Positions 46,400 through 60,600 of a stretch of 64,000 nucleotides of DNA are shown here, piece by piece. The position numbers and the translations under genes were made by a program. Source of the stretch: Tribonema minus (lineage: Eukaryota > Sar > Xanthophyceae > Tribonematales > Tribonemataceae); contig JAFCMP010000073.1 of the NCBI GenBank assembly GCA_017506865.1, forward strand, positions 1 through 64,000, written 5' to 3'. Under the pieces are notes generated by a model, which worked only from the letters and a program-made list of their open reading frames with translations, did no database searches and was not told the DNA's origin. Each line of letters opens with the position of its first letter. Position 1 is the first letter of the stretch.

Positions 46400-48655
46400 A
46401 ATGTAGGGAGGTAGTCTCAACACTGCTGTGTGACAGCTAGTCCAGCTGACATATGGCAACAGCAGGGCACTATCCCTCCCCCTCCCCCCCCCCCCCGTAT
46501 GAAGAAGCGTCGCTGTTGTGGGTCCTCAAAACATTTGTAGTCCTGAGGATTGGTGTAGTACACAGACCAGGGCGAAAGGCTTGGATCTAATGCCCTGTTT
46601 GTGCTGGAACATGTGCAGCTACGCTGCCATGACCCTGCTCTGGTCACAAAGAGTGTGGGCTTTCTGTCGGGCGCCCCTTCGGTTTGTGTTCTATCAGCGA
46701 AATCTGCAAGGCAGCGAAGAATGTGCTCGCAATGGGGGTGGAAGCCACGTGTCCGTTTCATGTTCCGATCAGCACCCAATTTTTGCAGTGCAAGGCCGGC
46801 ATAGTCCGAGGAAGTTGTGCTACCATGGCTGCAGGCAAGCGTACACCCGCCTCGAGTTTGCTCGAGCAAGTGAAGCCATGCAGCGCTGCCAAAGTGCACT
46901 GCGGCAACGAGCTTGCGGTCACATGATGCACCCCCGCATGCATGTACTTTTATACATACACAAGTGTGTCAGCATGAGAGTTTTGGTTGACGTGTACAAA
47001 TGATGCCTTCTGTTCTCGAATGTATGATTGCGCACAACAACTTGACAATACCATGTCCAAACCACTTGACGTCAAACATATCTTAGAGCTTTCACGCTCA
47101 CTGAGCATCACCAGGCGGCTGCAACAATTAATGCTTTTGTCCATTACACCGGCCTCATTCGTGACTGCTTGGCTGCGCCATCAAGCATTCTCTTCATACT
47201 TTCAAACATTGCATGCAATAAAGCGTCATGTGACTGATGGCCCATGAGTTGTGATGGCTGACACCATGCATATGACTCTCTCAGAATCGTCGGGTGTAGC
47301 AGTCAACAGCGCCATAAGTAGTTGCGACAGCATGCTGATGCTTGATTGAGAGTTTGATACTCTATGGAGTTTCTGTACAGGGTATTGAGGCTTCACACAC
47401 TCGGAGCCCAAAAACCTCACACTTCAAGTGATTGGCGCGTCCTCCGGTAGCGTCCATCACTGCCGCACTGAGCTCGCTCTGTTGGCGGCGCAGCTATGTT
47501 GCTGCTGAAAGTTATGGCGCGTCAGCCGTGGGATCGGCACCGCATAAAACACTGGTGCCTTCCGTCTGCACTGGTACCTTCGGCTCTGCCTGGTGCTTCG
47601 GCCGCCGGGAGCACACAGGCACCCGGCAGGCAGCAACATGGCTGGCAATGCGATGCAGGGCTCTACCACGACAGCACCAGTTGAGTGGAGCTGCGTTGTG
47701 GTGGTGATTCGATGACCAGTACCAACAGAGGGCGCACAAGGAAGCTGCAGCTGCGGCTGGACTTACACACGAGTGCCCAAAGCTTGCTCCATGGTGATAG
47801 CTGCCAAGTAATGCCCTCAGGCGTGAGCTCATCCAGTTGTCTGCACCAGAGTGACGAGGTACATGCCTGCCTCGCGTGCTAGCATAACTATACGCGCCTA
47901 TAATTTCTACATCTCAATCACTCTGAGTCAGAGGTACGACACATTGTCAAAGACGCACAAGTGTTGTTCTCAATGCACCACAGGTCATGCTTGCAGTTTG
48001 TGTTGATCACTCAAGTGTGCCTCTCTGCACTGAAATGAATATTGTGACGACACAGCAAGAGTCACAGAGCGACGATCATTGCTATCACAGAGGCCTTGTA
48101 TCTGCAAAATGTGCGGCACCAAAGTGAGCAGCACACCACCGCAGTAATTCAAGACCATCATGGTGGTAACAGGGACGAGTGCACACTCCCTCAGTCATGA
48201 AACATATTATCAATGAGCTCCTGCGCCCCTATTTTCCTGCGTGCCTGTCAGCACGTAGCTGTGTGATCACCTCAAGACCTCATCACACTCAATGTCCAGG
48301 TGTGTACCACGACCCGTGCTATTGCATCAATAACAACTGGACGCACACAGATTTGCCATCAGACATCAATTTGAGCATGTAGCAGTGTGCAGCAGCTGTT
48401 TTGCGTGCTGCCGAGTCTCTACAGATATGCGTCTTTGTGTTTGTGTGGAGTCTACCACATGAAGTGAGATTTCTACACAATTGAATATATACCCATCATC
48501 TGGCAGGCTAGTAGTCATCCACGTAGCCATTTGAAGAGATGTACAGCATTATCTTCCCCCTGTATACTCAAACTCTACTCCAGCTGTGTTGGTGGTGCTG
48601 CTGGTGCTGCTGCTATACACATCAACTTTGCTGCTGCCTCGGTCTGCCGCCGCAG
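46400..48655. other. region between the EGY-like and cellulose synthase-like genes
   Basis: It must hold the 5' end of the cellulose synthase-like gene, which I could not fix. A C-run is at 46478-46495. Open frames of 60-160 codons on both strands (for example plus 46684-46926, minus 46417-46899, plus 47432-47707) show no motif I recognise. A first exon near 47.4-47.9 kb is possible because the GC content rises there. Confidence 0.35.
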
Positions 48656-51600
48656 CGCCGCCAGCCGCGTCAGGACTTGCAGACAATGCTCGACGTGGGG
48701 AGGATGGCAACAGTCAAATTGGCGCGAATGGTGCTTGACGTGCCGAAGCAGCACGCTGTCAAGCATGCTGCGGCAGGTGACACAAGTCACACAGGGAACA
48801 CCAAGCTTGGCATTTACGCACCCGACCCCGCCCAGGTCACCCTGCACCCCACTGCTGGGTTGATACGTGCGGTATTGTAAGTGTATGTGCTGATGCAGAA
48901 TCTTGAAACTAGGAAAATGCTGCTGACAGTACGCGTTACTGAGTCAGACTTGACCATGGCGCAATCCATGTTCTCTCTCGGCAGCGGTCCATGTGTTCCA
49001 TAACTATAATGGGCTGTTTGGGGGCAAAAGTGTGCCAGTGGCTTTCTTACAGCTGATTGGCTGGCTGTCCTGCTGGAATATTGTGGATTTGCGAGAGGTC
49101 ATGTTGTACCTTGCAGCCTGACCGATACATTGGTCATGTCAATCTGCCGTGGCCGTGGCACTTTGAAAGATCAGAGTACCTGACACGGGTTAGAGATGGA
49201 ATGGACTAGACTTGTCTTTATATTTTCCTCTGGTCAGTAGGCAGGTAAATGTTTGGCTACACGCCATGAATGTAGTCACTACGGTAGCTGTGGTACGGGC
49301 TCTGTAGAGCCGCCCTGCACATACCCCGAGCCCTGGACGGCCAAAGCATGGTGATCATTATAGTCTATACAGCGCGTGCCGCTGATGGACCCGGTCAGCA
49401 CGTTTCTTTTCTGAGCAGCTGAGTAGTAACATATCTTACCCACGTATACCGACACATGAGCAATGCAGACATGCTTGCAGCTCGTGCCCTGTATTGAACC
49501 AGGTGGCATCTGGTCTGTTGCGGGCGATCCATTGAGTCATACACACTTACAGAATGCATACTTTGCGAAGTACAGACGTACATTTGTACAAACAATTTAT
49601 GGGAGTATAGCTCATGCTGATGTGGCGCTCACAGCATCGCACGTCTCCCTGCAACACAGCGCGTGCAACCTGGTGCTTGGCGCGCGCTACCTGCTCTGGC
49701 GCTGCACCAAGTCCCTCCCGCTCGAGGATGGTTCGCCCGCGGCTACCGCCTACGCCTACATCTACCTGCTTTGTGAGGTGCGCAGTTGTACCTAAACCCT
49801 GACTGTGAACCCATTTATCCCAAGCAGCTCTAGCTTCATTCTGTTTATACCTTCTTGAATATAGCTCTCAGATTCAACATGTGCTCACTCATGAACAGAG
49901 TTTTTGGGTCATTGAAGGCACGTTGTCAGCTTTGCACTGCGGGTACCCTGTTTGCAGCGTGCAGTCATTGACTCATGGGCCTTCACTCCTGGCCACTGTC
50001 CTAGCCTCAACACGGCTTCAAGTGGCGGATAAACTTCGCTGTCTGCATGTTGATGCCTGTGTACTTTTTATTAATTCTCGCCTGTGTACTTGTGAGCGTG
50101 TACTGTATGTAGTCAATTGGCGTACGTCCACACGGGTGATGACACACATGGCGAAGCTGTGATGGGGCGTACAGATGGATGAGTATGTACCTTGTGGGAG
50201 GGGGTGCGAATGCCATCTGGCGATGTCATCCAGAGACGTCGTCAATGACGCTTCGAGGCACTCTGTTGTCAGCCTCAGAGCTGGCGTCAGGGCCTGAGTG
50301 GAGTTTGGCCTGGGTAGCAAGGGCAGCGTTAGCGTTTTAGTCGGATCATTGAAGCAGCAGTAAGTTGACGCAAGGGTCAGAATTCATCTTGCAAGACAAC
50401 TGCATTGTGTTGTTGGCCTCTCTTGCCTCATGTGCCTCCTCGCTGCTGCAGCAGCTTCCGCTGCTGATGCTCTTACTGCTGCACCACTGTCGCACGCGGA
50501 TGCACCTGCGCGTGATCCTAGCCCTAATCCTGACCCTGGTTCCTGGTTATGCCTGCCCGTAATCCTGACCCTAACCTTACCTTCATCCTAACCCTTACCC
50601 TAAACCTTCATATCTGTATGCAACTGTCACTTGCAGGCGATCCTAGTGATGAGCATCTGGATGTCGCACTGCACACGCCTCCTGCCCGCAGTGCGCCCCA
50701 TCATCCGCGTCGATGATCTCATCGAGGCTTCAAACGCCCTTGACACGCTGCAGATGGCAAACGCCGCCGATGCAGGAAGCAGGTACATGGGGCATAGGCG
50801 TCAAGTGTATGTTAGTGGATGCTAATGCTCTCGCAACGGTTAATGATGCCGTAGCACCGTCGCGGAAGGCGAACGCCACTGCCCATGCATGCAGCAGTAT
50901 CAGGCATTTATGCGGCATACTTTCATTTTTTGAACTTCAAAGTTTACTCTGACAGTTTAAACCTCATATAAGTGCACTGAAACACTATCATTGCAGATAG
51001 CAGAAGGTGTCACTAGAAGCGGAGTTTAAGTAAGGGGTACCGTCAGGATCCGCCATTACAGGTGCACTGCACTGTGTCGGACCCCCCCCCCCCCCCCCCC
51101 AAGCCATAAGATTCGGCTGCCTGCCGGTGTCACACAGGGATCATTATAAATCCCAGTGGTGTGAAAACATAATCACATATCCCACCTTGGCGACCCACTG
51201 CCATCGTACACTCGACACCGCTTGGGGTACACGCTGGTGACAGAGGATAGTGACGGTGCATGCCTATTCCGAGCAATTGCTAGATATGTGTACAACGACC
51301 GCAACCTACGTCGCGGATGTTACAGCTGCCCATTAAGCTACAGTGGTGTGCCGTGCACATGTTGTCAGCGTGACGATGGAGCCGGCTGCTCCAATTTCCG
51401 TAGAGACGATGAGAAGAAGTGCTTTTACTACCAGGAATAGTGCATCAAAGGAATCCGATTGTGAAATGTACGAAGTGAAGAAGGCAGGCACGCGGACTGC
51501 AAATGATGCACTCACGTCGATACATGCTATGTCTCATCACATCATCAACACATATCATGTGAAGAGGCGGCGTCCTTTTTCTGTGGTGAGCGCTGCGCAC

Positions 51601-54600
51601 ACGCTGCCGCCAGCAGCATCTGACACTGCCGAGCAACAGTCAAGTGATTCAACAAATTCCGCAATGGGCACCACGTGGAACTCATGTGGGCGTTGGCCCA
51701 GCCTGTTGTGTATTTCTTGGTCAAGGCATCCACATATGCCTGGAATGTTGAGTCCTCGGGCGGTATTTTAAGGGAGTTACTGGCCGAGCTTGATCTGCAT
51801 GTGAAGACGTCATGGTACACGCAGGTTCATGACGACAGCTGGTGCTCAGGGCATTTATCAACAAAAAACATGTATGACATGACACGCAGGGATAGTATGC
51901 CATCAAGCAGTACGTTCACATACATTGGTGGTCAAGTGGTCACATGTATGAATGGTGTGATGTACGCACGGTTGATGTTTGTGTATTGATGTGAAGAGAC
52001 ATGGCATGAATCAATGCGAGTGCAGCAGTTACGGACTGCGTGTGCTGTGCTTACCTTCTTCACTCCACACATCTCGCAGTCTGATTCCTTGGATGCACTT
52101 TCCTGATAGTAGTCAAAAAGCACTTCTTCTTGTCGTCTCGACGGGAATTGGAGCAGCCGGCTCTATTTGTCACACTGACAACATGCCCCGTGCGTGGCAC
52201 ACGGTTGTAGCTTAATGGGCTTTTGCCCTAGCCCGAGAGGCGATGAACAAGGACCTCCGTAGGTGAGCCCGTTGCCTTTGACACCAATCACAAGCTCGCA
52301 GTACTGCAACATTTCTGATGGTGCACATCTGTGTTTGCCTGCTCTGATGTGTTGTGCACAGGCATGTGCATTTGCGTCTACGGTGATGGCTTGGGGTCTG
52401 CATCCAGCAGGCTATGCGGTTGCGTCTATCACAACATTGTGCCGTGTTGCTCTCCATTTGTCTGCACTGTCACATGGTCATATGTCTGTCTCACATCGCA
52501 CTCTGTTTGCAACCCTTGCAGCTGTTACAGGAGCTACACTTATACTATGTATATATAGTTATAGGCGTCGCATGTGCAGTTGCGCTGGAACTGCACACAA
52601 AGGGTGGCTGCCTTGAAGCGGGGGTCATTTGGCTCAATGTCGTTGTCACAGCTGCACAAAGAAAAATTGCACAAAACAAAATTGAACAGGTATGAGCATC
52701 AGCACATGAAAGTAAACTAGCTATGAAAGCTGCACACGTTTCCACCATATCACCTAGGTTGCAAAGCTGCATGCTGGCCTTCGTTGTGAGCCTACGTAAC
52801 CCTGATCCCTTTCTAGCTTCAACCATTCAGAGAGCTCTCGGCACACAGCTGTGGCGGGATGCACACACACACCTTGTGAGCACACGTGTCATTGCTGCAA
52901 ACATCGCTCCTCGATACATGCAGCAGCATGAACCCACACCGAGATGGGTTCCTCATTTGATGCTCACCAAGCGCTTCTCTGGCCCGCGCACTTCTTTACG
53001 GCATTCACTGTCAGAGCGCCGTCCGAGCAGCAGCCTGGCTTAATCAGCATAGCGGAAGAGGCGCGTGTGGCCATTTTGCTGCCCACTGCCGGTGAGGGCC
53101 TCCCCGTGCTGCTGCGCGCACTGCTGGGCTGCTTCAGCCAGAAGGTCAGCCAATCTGAACATGGAACTCATTGAGAGTGTTTTGTTCAACCAGCATTTGT
53201 GCAGGCTCACAATTTACCTTCAAACGGGTGTAAATACTCAAACCTTGAAGTGTGAGCGTGTTGCCAGCAGGCATCACGCTGCTGCAATACTGCGGGGCAA
53301 GCCGGGTTCCTTCAGCTGCGTGCCAGTACTTGTCTGCTCCGCTGCTGCTCACATCTCTGGGTACTGTATGCCTGTCATGCTGAGCACTGTGTCTGGTGCC
53401 CACTGAGATTGCTGTGCACTGCCACCAACAAATCATCACACGCATCATACATTCGTCATCGCTGTCATGACATGCGAGCTGACGCGCATCGCGTGCGCTT
53501 TCGTAGCACAACAGTTGTACATGCACAATGCTGACCAATAGAAGTAAACACAAATTTTGTGCTGCGCTGCGCTGCAGCTCTGGGAGCCTCCAACGATTGA
53601 CGGCAAGAGTCTGGGCGAGCGCGAGCAGCTGAGAATTGTGGTGAGAAATTTACATCACCTGTCGTGCCGCTTAGCGTGTGCCATGCTGCGGAAGGGAGCG
53701 CTCAAGCCGTGTCCAATCCTCTTGATTGCCTGAGAAAGTATTGCTAAAGGAAATGCATAGTACAGAGGCACCATGGAAGGGGAGAGCAATGTTTAGGGCA
53801 GCTGCATCACACGTGTTGATGAACTTGCTCCTGATATTGAATAGGGCATGCTGGCGTGTGCGCTTGCACGTGTAAGCGCACAGGGGCGTTCGTCTGCGCC
53901 ACTGGCAAGTGAGCACATGCTACTTGCCTGGTTGCTGTCTGAAAAAAATGGTTGCGCGCTTCCACGCTAACTTCAATCACAACCTCAACCTTCAACCATG
54001 ATTGTTGCGTAAAATCGCATGCCCTGTTTTGTGCCCCCCCTCCCAGGAGGTGCGTTAGCGTACACGCACTTCATGTTCATGTACCTGGTCTAGGCCGCTG
54101 TATGAAGAAATGCAATCGCGCACTTTCGGACTGTTGGGCCAAATCTCAGCCCTGACCCTACTTGTGCACTCTCAGGTCCTTGACGAACGCAGGAGGACTC
54201 AGCTGCTGCAGCTGTGCAAGCTCGTGTATGTGCTTGCGCGCACCTTCAAGGAACTCCAAAGGGTGCTGCAGCAGCACACTGCCGCCGCCGCCACTGCCGC
54301 CACACTTCAGCAAACGGCCCTTGCCAATGCTGCCGGTGCTGCCGGCGCAGCAGGGTAAGTCGCGACCCTGAGCATTGCCTCAACCCTAGCTCTACGACCA
54401 GTGCTACAATAAAGCGCAGTGGCACTGGGCAACGTTCCTGGCCTTCATGCTACACGGGCGATTGCTACCCATTTTCGTTGATCAAACTATGTTTCAGACG
54501 CAGGACATTGCTAATTTGACATACTTTGCAACCCTGGCGTTCCCTCTGCAGAGGCAATAAGTTCAGGGGCAGGCACAACCACTGTATAACTTGGCGCACC

Positions 54601-57600
54601 TAGCATGCTCATTTATTAGTAAGCGATGCTAGTCTTGCATGCCGTGTTGGTTTCTGTTCACTGCAGTGCCAGCTCACTTCCGACTGTAACACCGCTAAAC
54701 ACTGATGAGGCCATTTATAGTACGGCTCAGGAGCGGGGGCGGCTCTTGACTTGAATTTGAGTCAAAACAGCACCACTTCCACATCAACCTTGCAAGAGAG
54801 GGCGACATTTGTGTCTTTGCTGAAGCGGCAGGGACCCCCCACACTGCTCATGTACTTACTTCACACATGAAGAAGTACGTGCTGTGTCTCACAGAGCTCA
54901 ATGAGAGGCCACCACTGGTACGGCTACAGGAGGCATGCATGCCAACTGCATTTTGCTTGCTGGGACATTCTTCCTGTCAGCTGCTGTAGTTCTTGGGTGG
55001 CTACAGTAGACCTTCAGCTAGCACGTGGCTGTCGTCTTTGCTGAGCGCTGACATTGCTGCTGACATCACGCCTCAGGAGGAGAAGATGGCCAGCAGCTCA
55101 ATGATGTCCACGTGGTTGTAACTTCTCATGTCAGCACTGCTGATGTTCTAAAGTAAGCAACTGCCAACTGCTCCGTGCAACTGGTTTGTACGCGCTTCTA
55201 CACTCTGCAGCGCCGACGAGGCCGCTGGCAGCAGTGCTCAGGAGGAGGACACGCCTATCGACATGCACACGGCTCAGGCCGTGGCAGGAAGCTGTCTGCT
55301 GGACGTCTGGGACAAATTTGCACCAGCGCTCAGCACCGACGCGTCAGTGCTCACCAGCGAAATGTCAGTGCTCGGCACCAACACGGCGGTGCTCACCACC
55401 GACGCAACCCACTCTGGTGAGGGCATGGGCATGCAGCAACAAGCTTTTTTGGTTGTGGGCGCTTTAAACATGACACAGGAGCACCCTGCAGCGTTTCTTG
55501 TAGCTGTTGTCGCTGGCACGCGCAAAAATGCGTGCGCAATCTCGCCAGTGTTAATGTTGCATGCGCCAGTCATTTTCAAGTGCCACTTGACCCGGGCCAC
55601 CTCAAGCAACTTGCGCATCTGAACATCCAACAGTACAAGGTGATTGAATGTGGATCTTAGCTATGGTCCTCCCGAGCATTGTGCGCTGACATAGCCAGCT
55701 GCTGTGGTGCGTACCGGTGGCTTGCCGTTATGCTAGCACTCCTCTACCGCGTGTTCGGCCAAAAGCCGCTGCTCATCCTACAATGACGCTGCGGTGGAAT
55801 GGCACCAAGACTTGGGCTGGCACCTTGAGTGCAAGACGCACGCAGTGGCGGACTCCCGTGTTATATGCATTATACATATGCTTGTAGAGCTCCTGACAAC
55901 ATTTGATGGTGGCTGTACAGTAGCTTCAGACTTGCAAGCACGCTTCTCGAAACTGCTGGTGTGCACTGACGGCTCCCATGAAGTATCAAGCCCCCCACAC
56001 CCCACCTGACTCTTGACTTGCGCTCAAAACCTCCTTTGATGAGCAGGACCAGCTGCGGTGGTGCGCGCCTTCAAGGCAATACTGGCCACCATGACTGACG
56101 TTCAGCAGCTGGTAGCCGGCTCCTTGCCGCTCAAAGGCAGGGCTGCATCGCCTTTTGCAAAGGTGAGGGTGCTCTCTTGCTTGATACTACTACTGCCACT
56201 GCCACTGGCGCCAAGCCGATGATGTGCCGATTTGTGTCTTGTCAGTCCGCTCAAAGTACGGGGTGGGTTCAGGTACATCAAAGGTGCTTTCTCTTTCGAT
56301 TAAATTTGCGTCATGTGCGCAACGCCATATTTCAACAGCTTGTCGTCGTCACTAGGCGCCACTGCTCCAAAAGGGTGCGGCGCTGGTGGCATGTAGGTAG
56401 TATGATATACAAAACATACCTATACCATATGGCCTGAGGACCACCACTGCATACTGCTAGGCCAGCTTCCAGGTGTGCCGTCACAGCAAACGGCAGCTGC
56501 ATGTGCTGCTAGGACGGACCAGTAGCAAGTGATGTACGCGATGGCCCGTCAACACGCCTTTGAACAATGGCACACTTGAAGTTGGAAATGTGAAGCGCAC
56601 TCCCACACCATGCAACACCCTAAATGCCTACAGAGAACGTGCCACTACCGCATGTGTGTGAACTTCAACTCTCTGAACTGCAAGCTGCAGCTGCAACAGA
56701 GCAGCACTCGCCTCAACGCATTAGCCGATGGTCACTCCGATTTGAAATTTCTTGGTTTGGTCTTGTGCGCAGATCAAGCCAGGCCACATAGCAGAGTTCA
56801 TGGCACGCTCCGATGTGCCCGCCCTCATCTATCACACGCGCAAGGATGCTGGGCAGCCCACCATCAGCCCCAAGGTGTGTGCGTCGCCATCTCAAACACA
56901 TTGTTTTACACTTGAAGTACTAGTCAATTGTACGGACACCCCACCTTCGTCTCTGATGTTGCATGAACATCTCAAACACATTGTTTCACACTTGAAGTAT
57001 TAGGAAGGCACTCGCGGCTAACCATCCCTTGTCACCTTAGAGCTCAACGTTTTTCATTAGTCAATTGTATGGACACCCCTTCTTCGTCTCTGATGTTGCA
57101 TGAACTTCTGAGGCAGGTGGGCTGTGGTTTTCGACACCAGTGGCAAAGTCACCAAACTGAATGTGTTGCATGTACTCGTTGTGACTCATGGCCAGACCTT
57201 GTAAAGACCACCTTCTGGCGCATGTATGCATTGTGACCATCCCAAACCTCCTTGAAACTGCACAGTTTTGCATACAAGCCATAATCAGGCTGTGCCACTA
57301 CGATCACAGCACATAATTTGGAGCCTATATGTATGTACATCGCAAGAGCACCACCCCACCCCTTGTGTGCGCGTCATGACGCACTGCGCAAGACATTGGC
57401 AGATGTTCTCTATGTCCAAGGGGGGCTGTTGCCGCCGTGACATTGTCTTGCTGTACGCGCATTGCTATTTGTTGCTGGGTCACCGTTTGTAGTGAACTTG
57501 GTATCTTCCCACAACAAGTTTCAAGGTGTTCACAAATTCACATGTAGATTCTTGTTGCGATCTAGATGTCCACCGTCTGGGCTTTTTCGCGCCCTGAACG

Positions 57601-60600
57601 AGAATCAATGAACAGTACTTCTACAAGCACTCGTGTGACAGCATTTCTATTTTGAGCACCTGCAATTCGTAGTGCTTGTTTGCAGACCACAGTGCAGTCT
57701 CAACTAGGCCGCTCTGCTGAGTCGATCGCCTCATTGCAAGGCAGCCTCTTGTTACCGTGTTGATGGGGCCACACAACCCAGAGCAGCAGGGTATAGTGGC
57801 CTGTGCAAACAGCTTTGCTCGCCGGAAACACTGACACTGTTTCCAATCGCATTGCGCAGGCAGGAAACCTGAACGCGGCCATCTACAACCTGTGTTCGAA
57901 TACGGGCTTGCCGCTGACTGGCACGGCCAAGGCAGTGCTCGTCAATGACGCACGCCACTACCTGCTACCTGATTTCCTGCAGGTATTTGCTGGGGGGTCC
58001 GACACATTCATGCCTTGGTGTGAGCAGCCTTCTGGCATTACTGATGCCGTTGCTGAAGTGGGTTGAACAGTCATGGTGGGTATGTGTCATTGTTGAAGTG
58101 CATGAACCCAGGATATTTGAAAACAAAGTACTTTAACACATCAACGGCAGATGACGTGTGCTATGTACAGCTGCCTGATCGTTCAGGTAACTGCCCGAAA
58201 TGTAAGGTTTTGGCGAAGTATTACCAGCCAAATTGTGTCAGTGATGTCGTTCTTGAAACGCCTCAAGAAACCGCCATCATCCATTCGCCAAAATGTCAGT
58301 TTAGACTACCATGTAAGCCTGACAACATTCTTGAAGTGCACCTGGACAAGAAAATGCATCATTATTTTGACCCAATGCCTGCTTTGTGCAGGCGTGCACA
58401 GGTGTTTTGGGAGGGTATAGTACTTCAGCGACCCAAAACACAAGGAGACTATACCTGCTGTACAATGGAATGGCAATGCATGCCTCGCACTGCCAACAGA
58501 GCGGCATTAGGGTGAGGGTCAGGGCTACAACAAAGTTTAGGGCTGCGATCAGGGGTAGTACCGCGTTGAGCGGCAGGGTAATGTGGTCGCCCTCCACGTT
58601 GCTGCTGCACTAAGTGTTCATATAGGCAGCAGTCACAGTTTGACAATCTGCAGCTGTCTGAACGGCTCGGCGCAAAAGGACACACAAACAGCTGATGTCC
58701 ATGCTGGCTGTGCTGATGGGCTACACTGGCATGGCCGATTCAACACTAATCTTAACCCCAAAACATCGCCTGCCACGTGCTGCACTGCTACCCGTCTGCC
58801 CCTGTGTGCAGAGGACTGTGCCGTACTTGTTTGAGCTGACGCCTGACGGCATGGGCTACCAGTGGGGCAAGGTCTGCTTTGTGCAGACGCCACAGAGGTT
58901 CAAGGTGAGGTCAGCCCGGGCTCAATAACCCTAACTCTATTTCTCTTCGCTCGACCTAGTGCTGATGTACTGCAACCCTAGATCTACCTTGATGGCTGCC
59001 GCGCTTTGGGATCACTTGAGCCTCAAGCCTGCGCATCCCGCAAAGCTCAACAAGTGTGTTTGCTCTGAAACTGCTGCTGTGGGTCAAGGTGAGTTTATGA
59101 TTGAAGTTGAGTACCATAAACCATCTGACCTAAGCATTCAGCCACCCTACCTACCTATCTACCTTCAACATATGCTGGAGCTGATAGGTCAGCCACCGCC
59201 AGCATAAACGCCTAGGCCGAAACCTGGTTACTCTCAGCACATTTCCTATTTACCGGCATCCTTTATGACAAGCAAAGTTATTGAGACAATCTGCATTGGC
59301 CTTGCATTTGGCATATCAACTTTATGGGAGGCAGTACGATACTTAGTTGCCTGTGATCACTCAACAACTCATGACGGCCCTTTGCACCACTATTCGAGCC
59401 ATGCTTACTCGGTGATCACGCAACGTGTCTGCGAATATGCAAAGTGGGATGCCCAGACCCCCCCTCCCCCCTCTCCCCTCAAGGACGACGGCATCGGCAA
59501 CCCCCTGGCCAACTGGGGTGCTGTCAAGTTCAACATCACCAATGTCGGCAAGGATGGTGCCGGCGCCGTCACCAGCTGCGGCCAGGGCGCCGTGTGGCGC
59601 GTTGACGCGCTGTCAGAGGAGTGTCACCACCAGCGGAACGTCACCAGCGGAAGTTGCCATGTGGATGCGCTGTCAGAGGGCGCGCATGCGGACACTGTGC
59701 GCTCACTGCGACGCGGTGTTGACGTGAGTTACATCTGACAAGTGTTACAGGAGATGTACCACATGCAACTCTGTGCGGACAGTGACTGTGGCGCATGGAT
59801 GCACTATTAGAAAAGTGTCACCATCAGTGGAGTGTTACCACTGGCAATGAAATGAGTGGCGTGCTATCCACCGCAGCTTGGCCATGACGTGTGAGCGCCT
59901 TCTGACGTGTGCACACATGAAGGGTCCTTGTGTCGTGACTGTCAAGTGAGTACATCTGATCACTCTGTCGTGCAAACAGCTGGTGCGCACTGCACAGCAC
60001 ACATGACACCACTTGTGAGCAATTATGGTGTGCACGTCAAACTTGTAGCTTTTGGCACAGCTAGTACGTAGAAGCAGCCGCATTGCAAGAGCGGTCATGC
60101 CACTCTAAAGGCATTCGCCAGACCCAGTAATCTAACGTTCGCGCACGGAACCTGACAAAGTTGCAGTGTACGAGACCCTGTCTATATGCGCGTCAAACCT
60201 GTAACCGTCAACAGAGGGAGCGTGCGGATGCAGCAGCGCAGTTTCAAAAGAGTGTAGTCGTGCTGCTAGGGTGACGTGTAAGTGATGCCTAGGCAAATGC
60301 CTAGGCAAATACAGGCGTGCCCAATGCAATGCAGTACCGACGTGATGTGATAGTAAATGCCTGCACAGGGGTTAGGGTTAGGGTACGTACACTGAGAACC
60401 ATGTGATGAAGGACGCATGCGGACATGTGAGTCCGCAGTGCATACAGCACAGCGCTGCTGCCAGGGTAGCGGCTTTGAAAATGATAAGCCGCTTAGATTA
60501 TATGGTTAAGCCTCCTGTTGGTTGTGAGTGCTTTTGTCTCGTTCAATGAAGCCACAGTGAAGCTTATGATTGCCTTGGGCCCGCTCTCATACTTCAGTAG

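Noticed and set aside
46417-46899. 160-codon minus frame downstream of the EGY-like gene
   Set aside because: It ends in a poly-Gly run coded by a C-run, and other frames over the same bases look equally open; not enough to call a gene.
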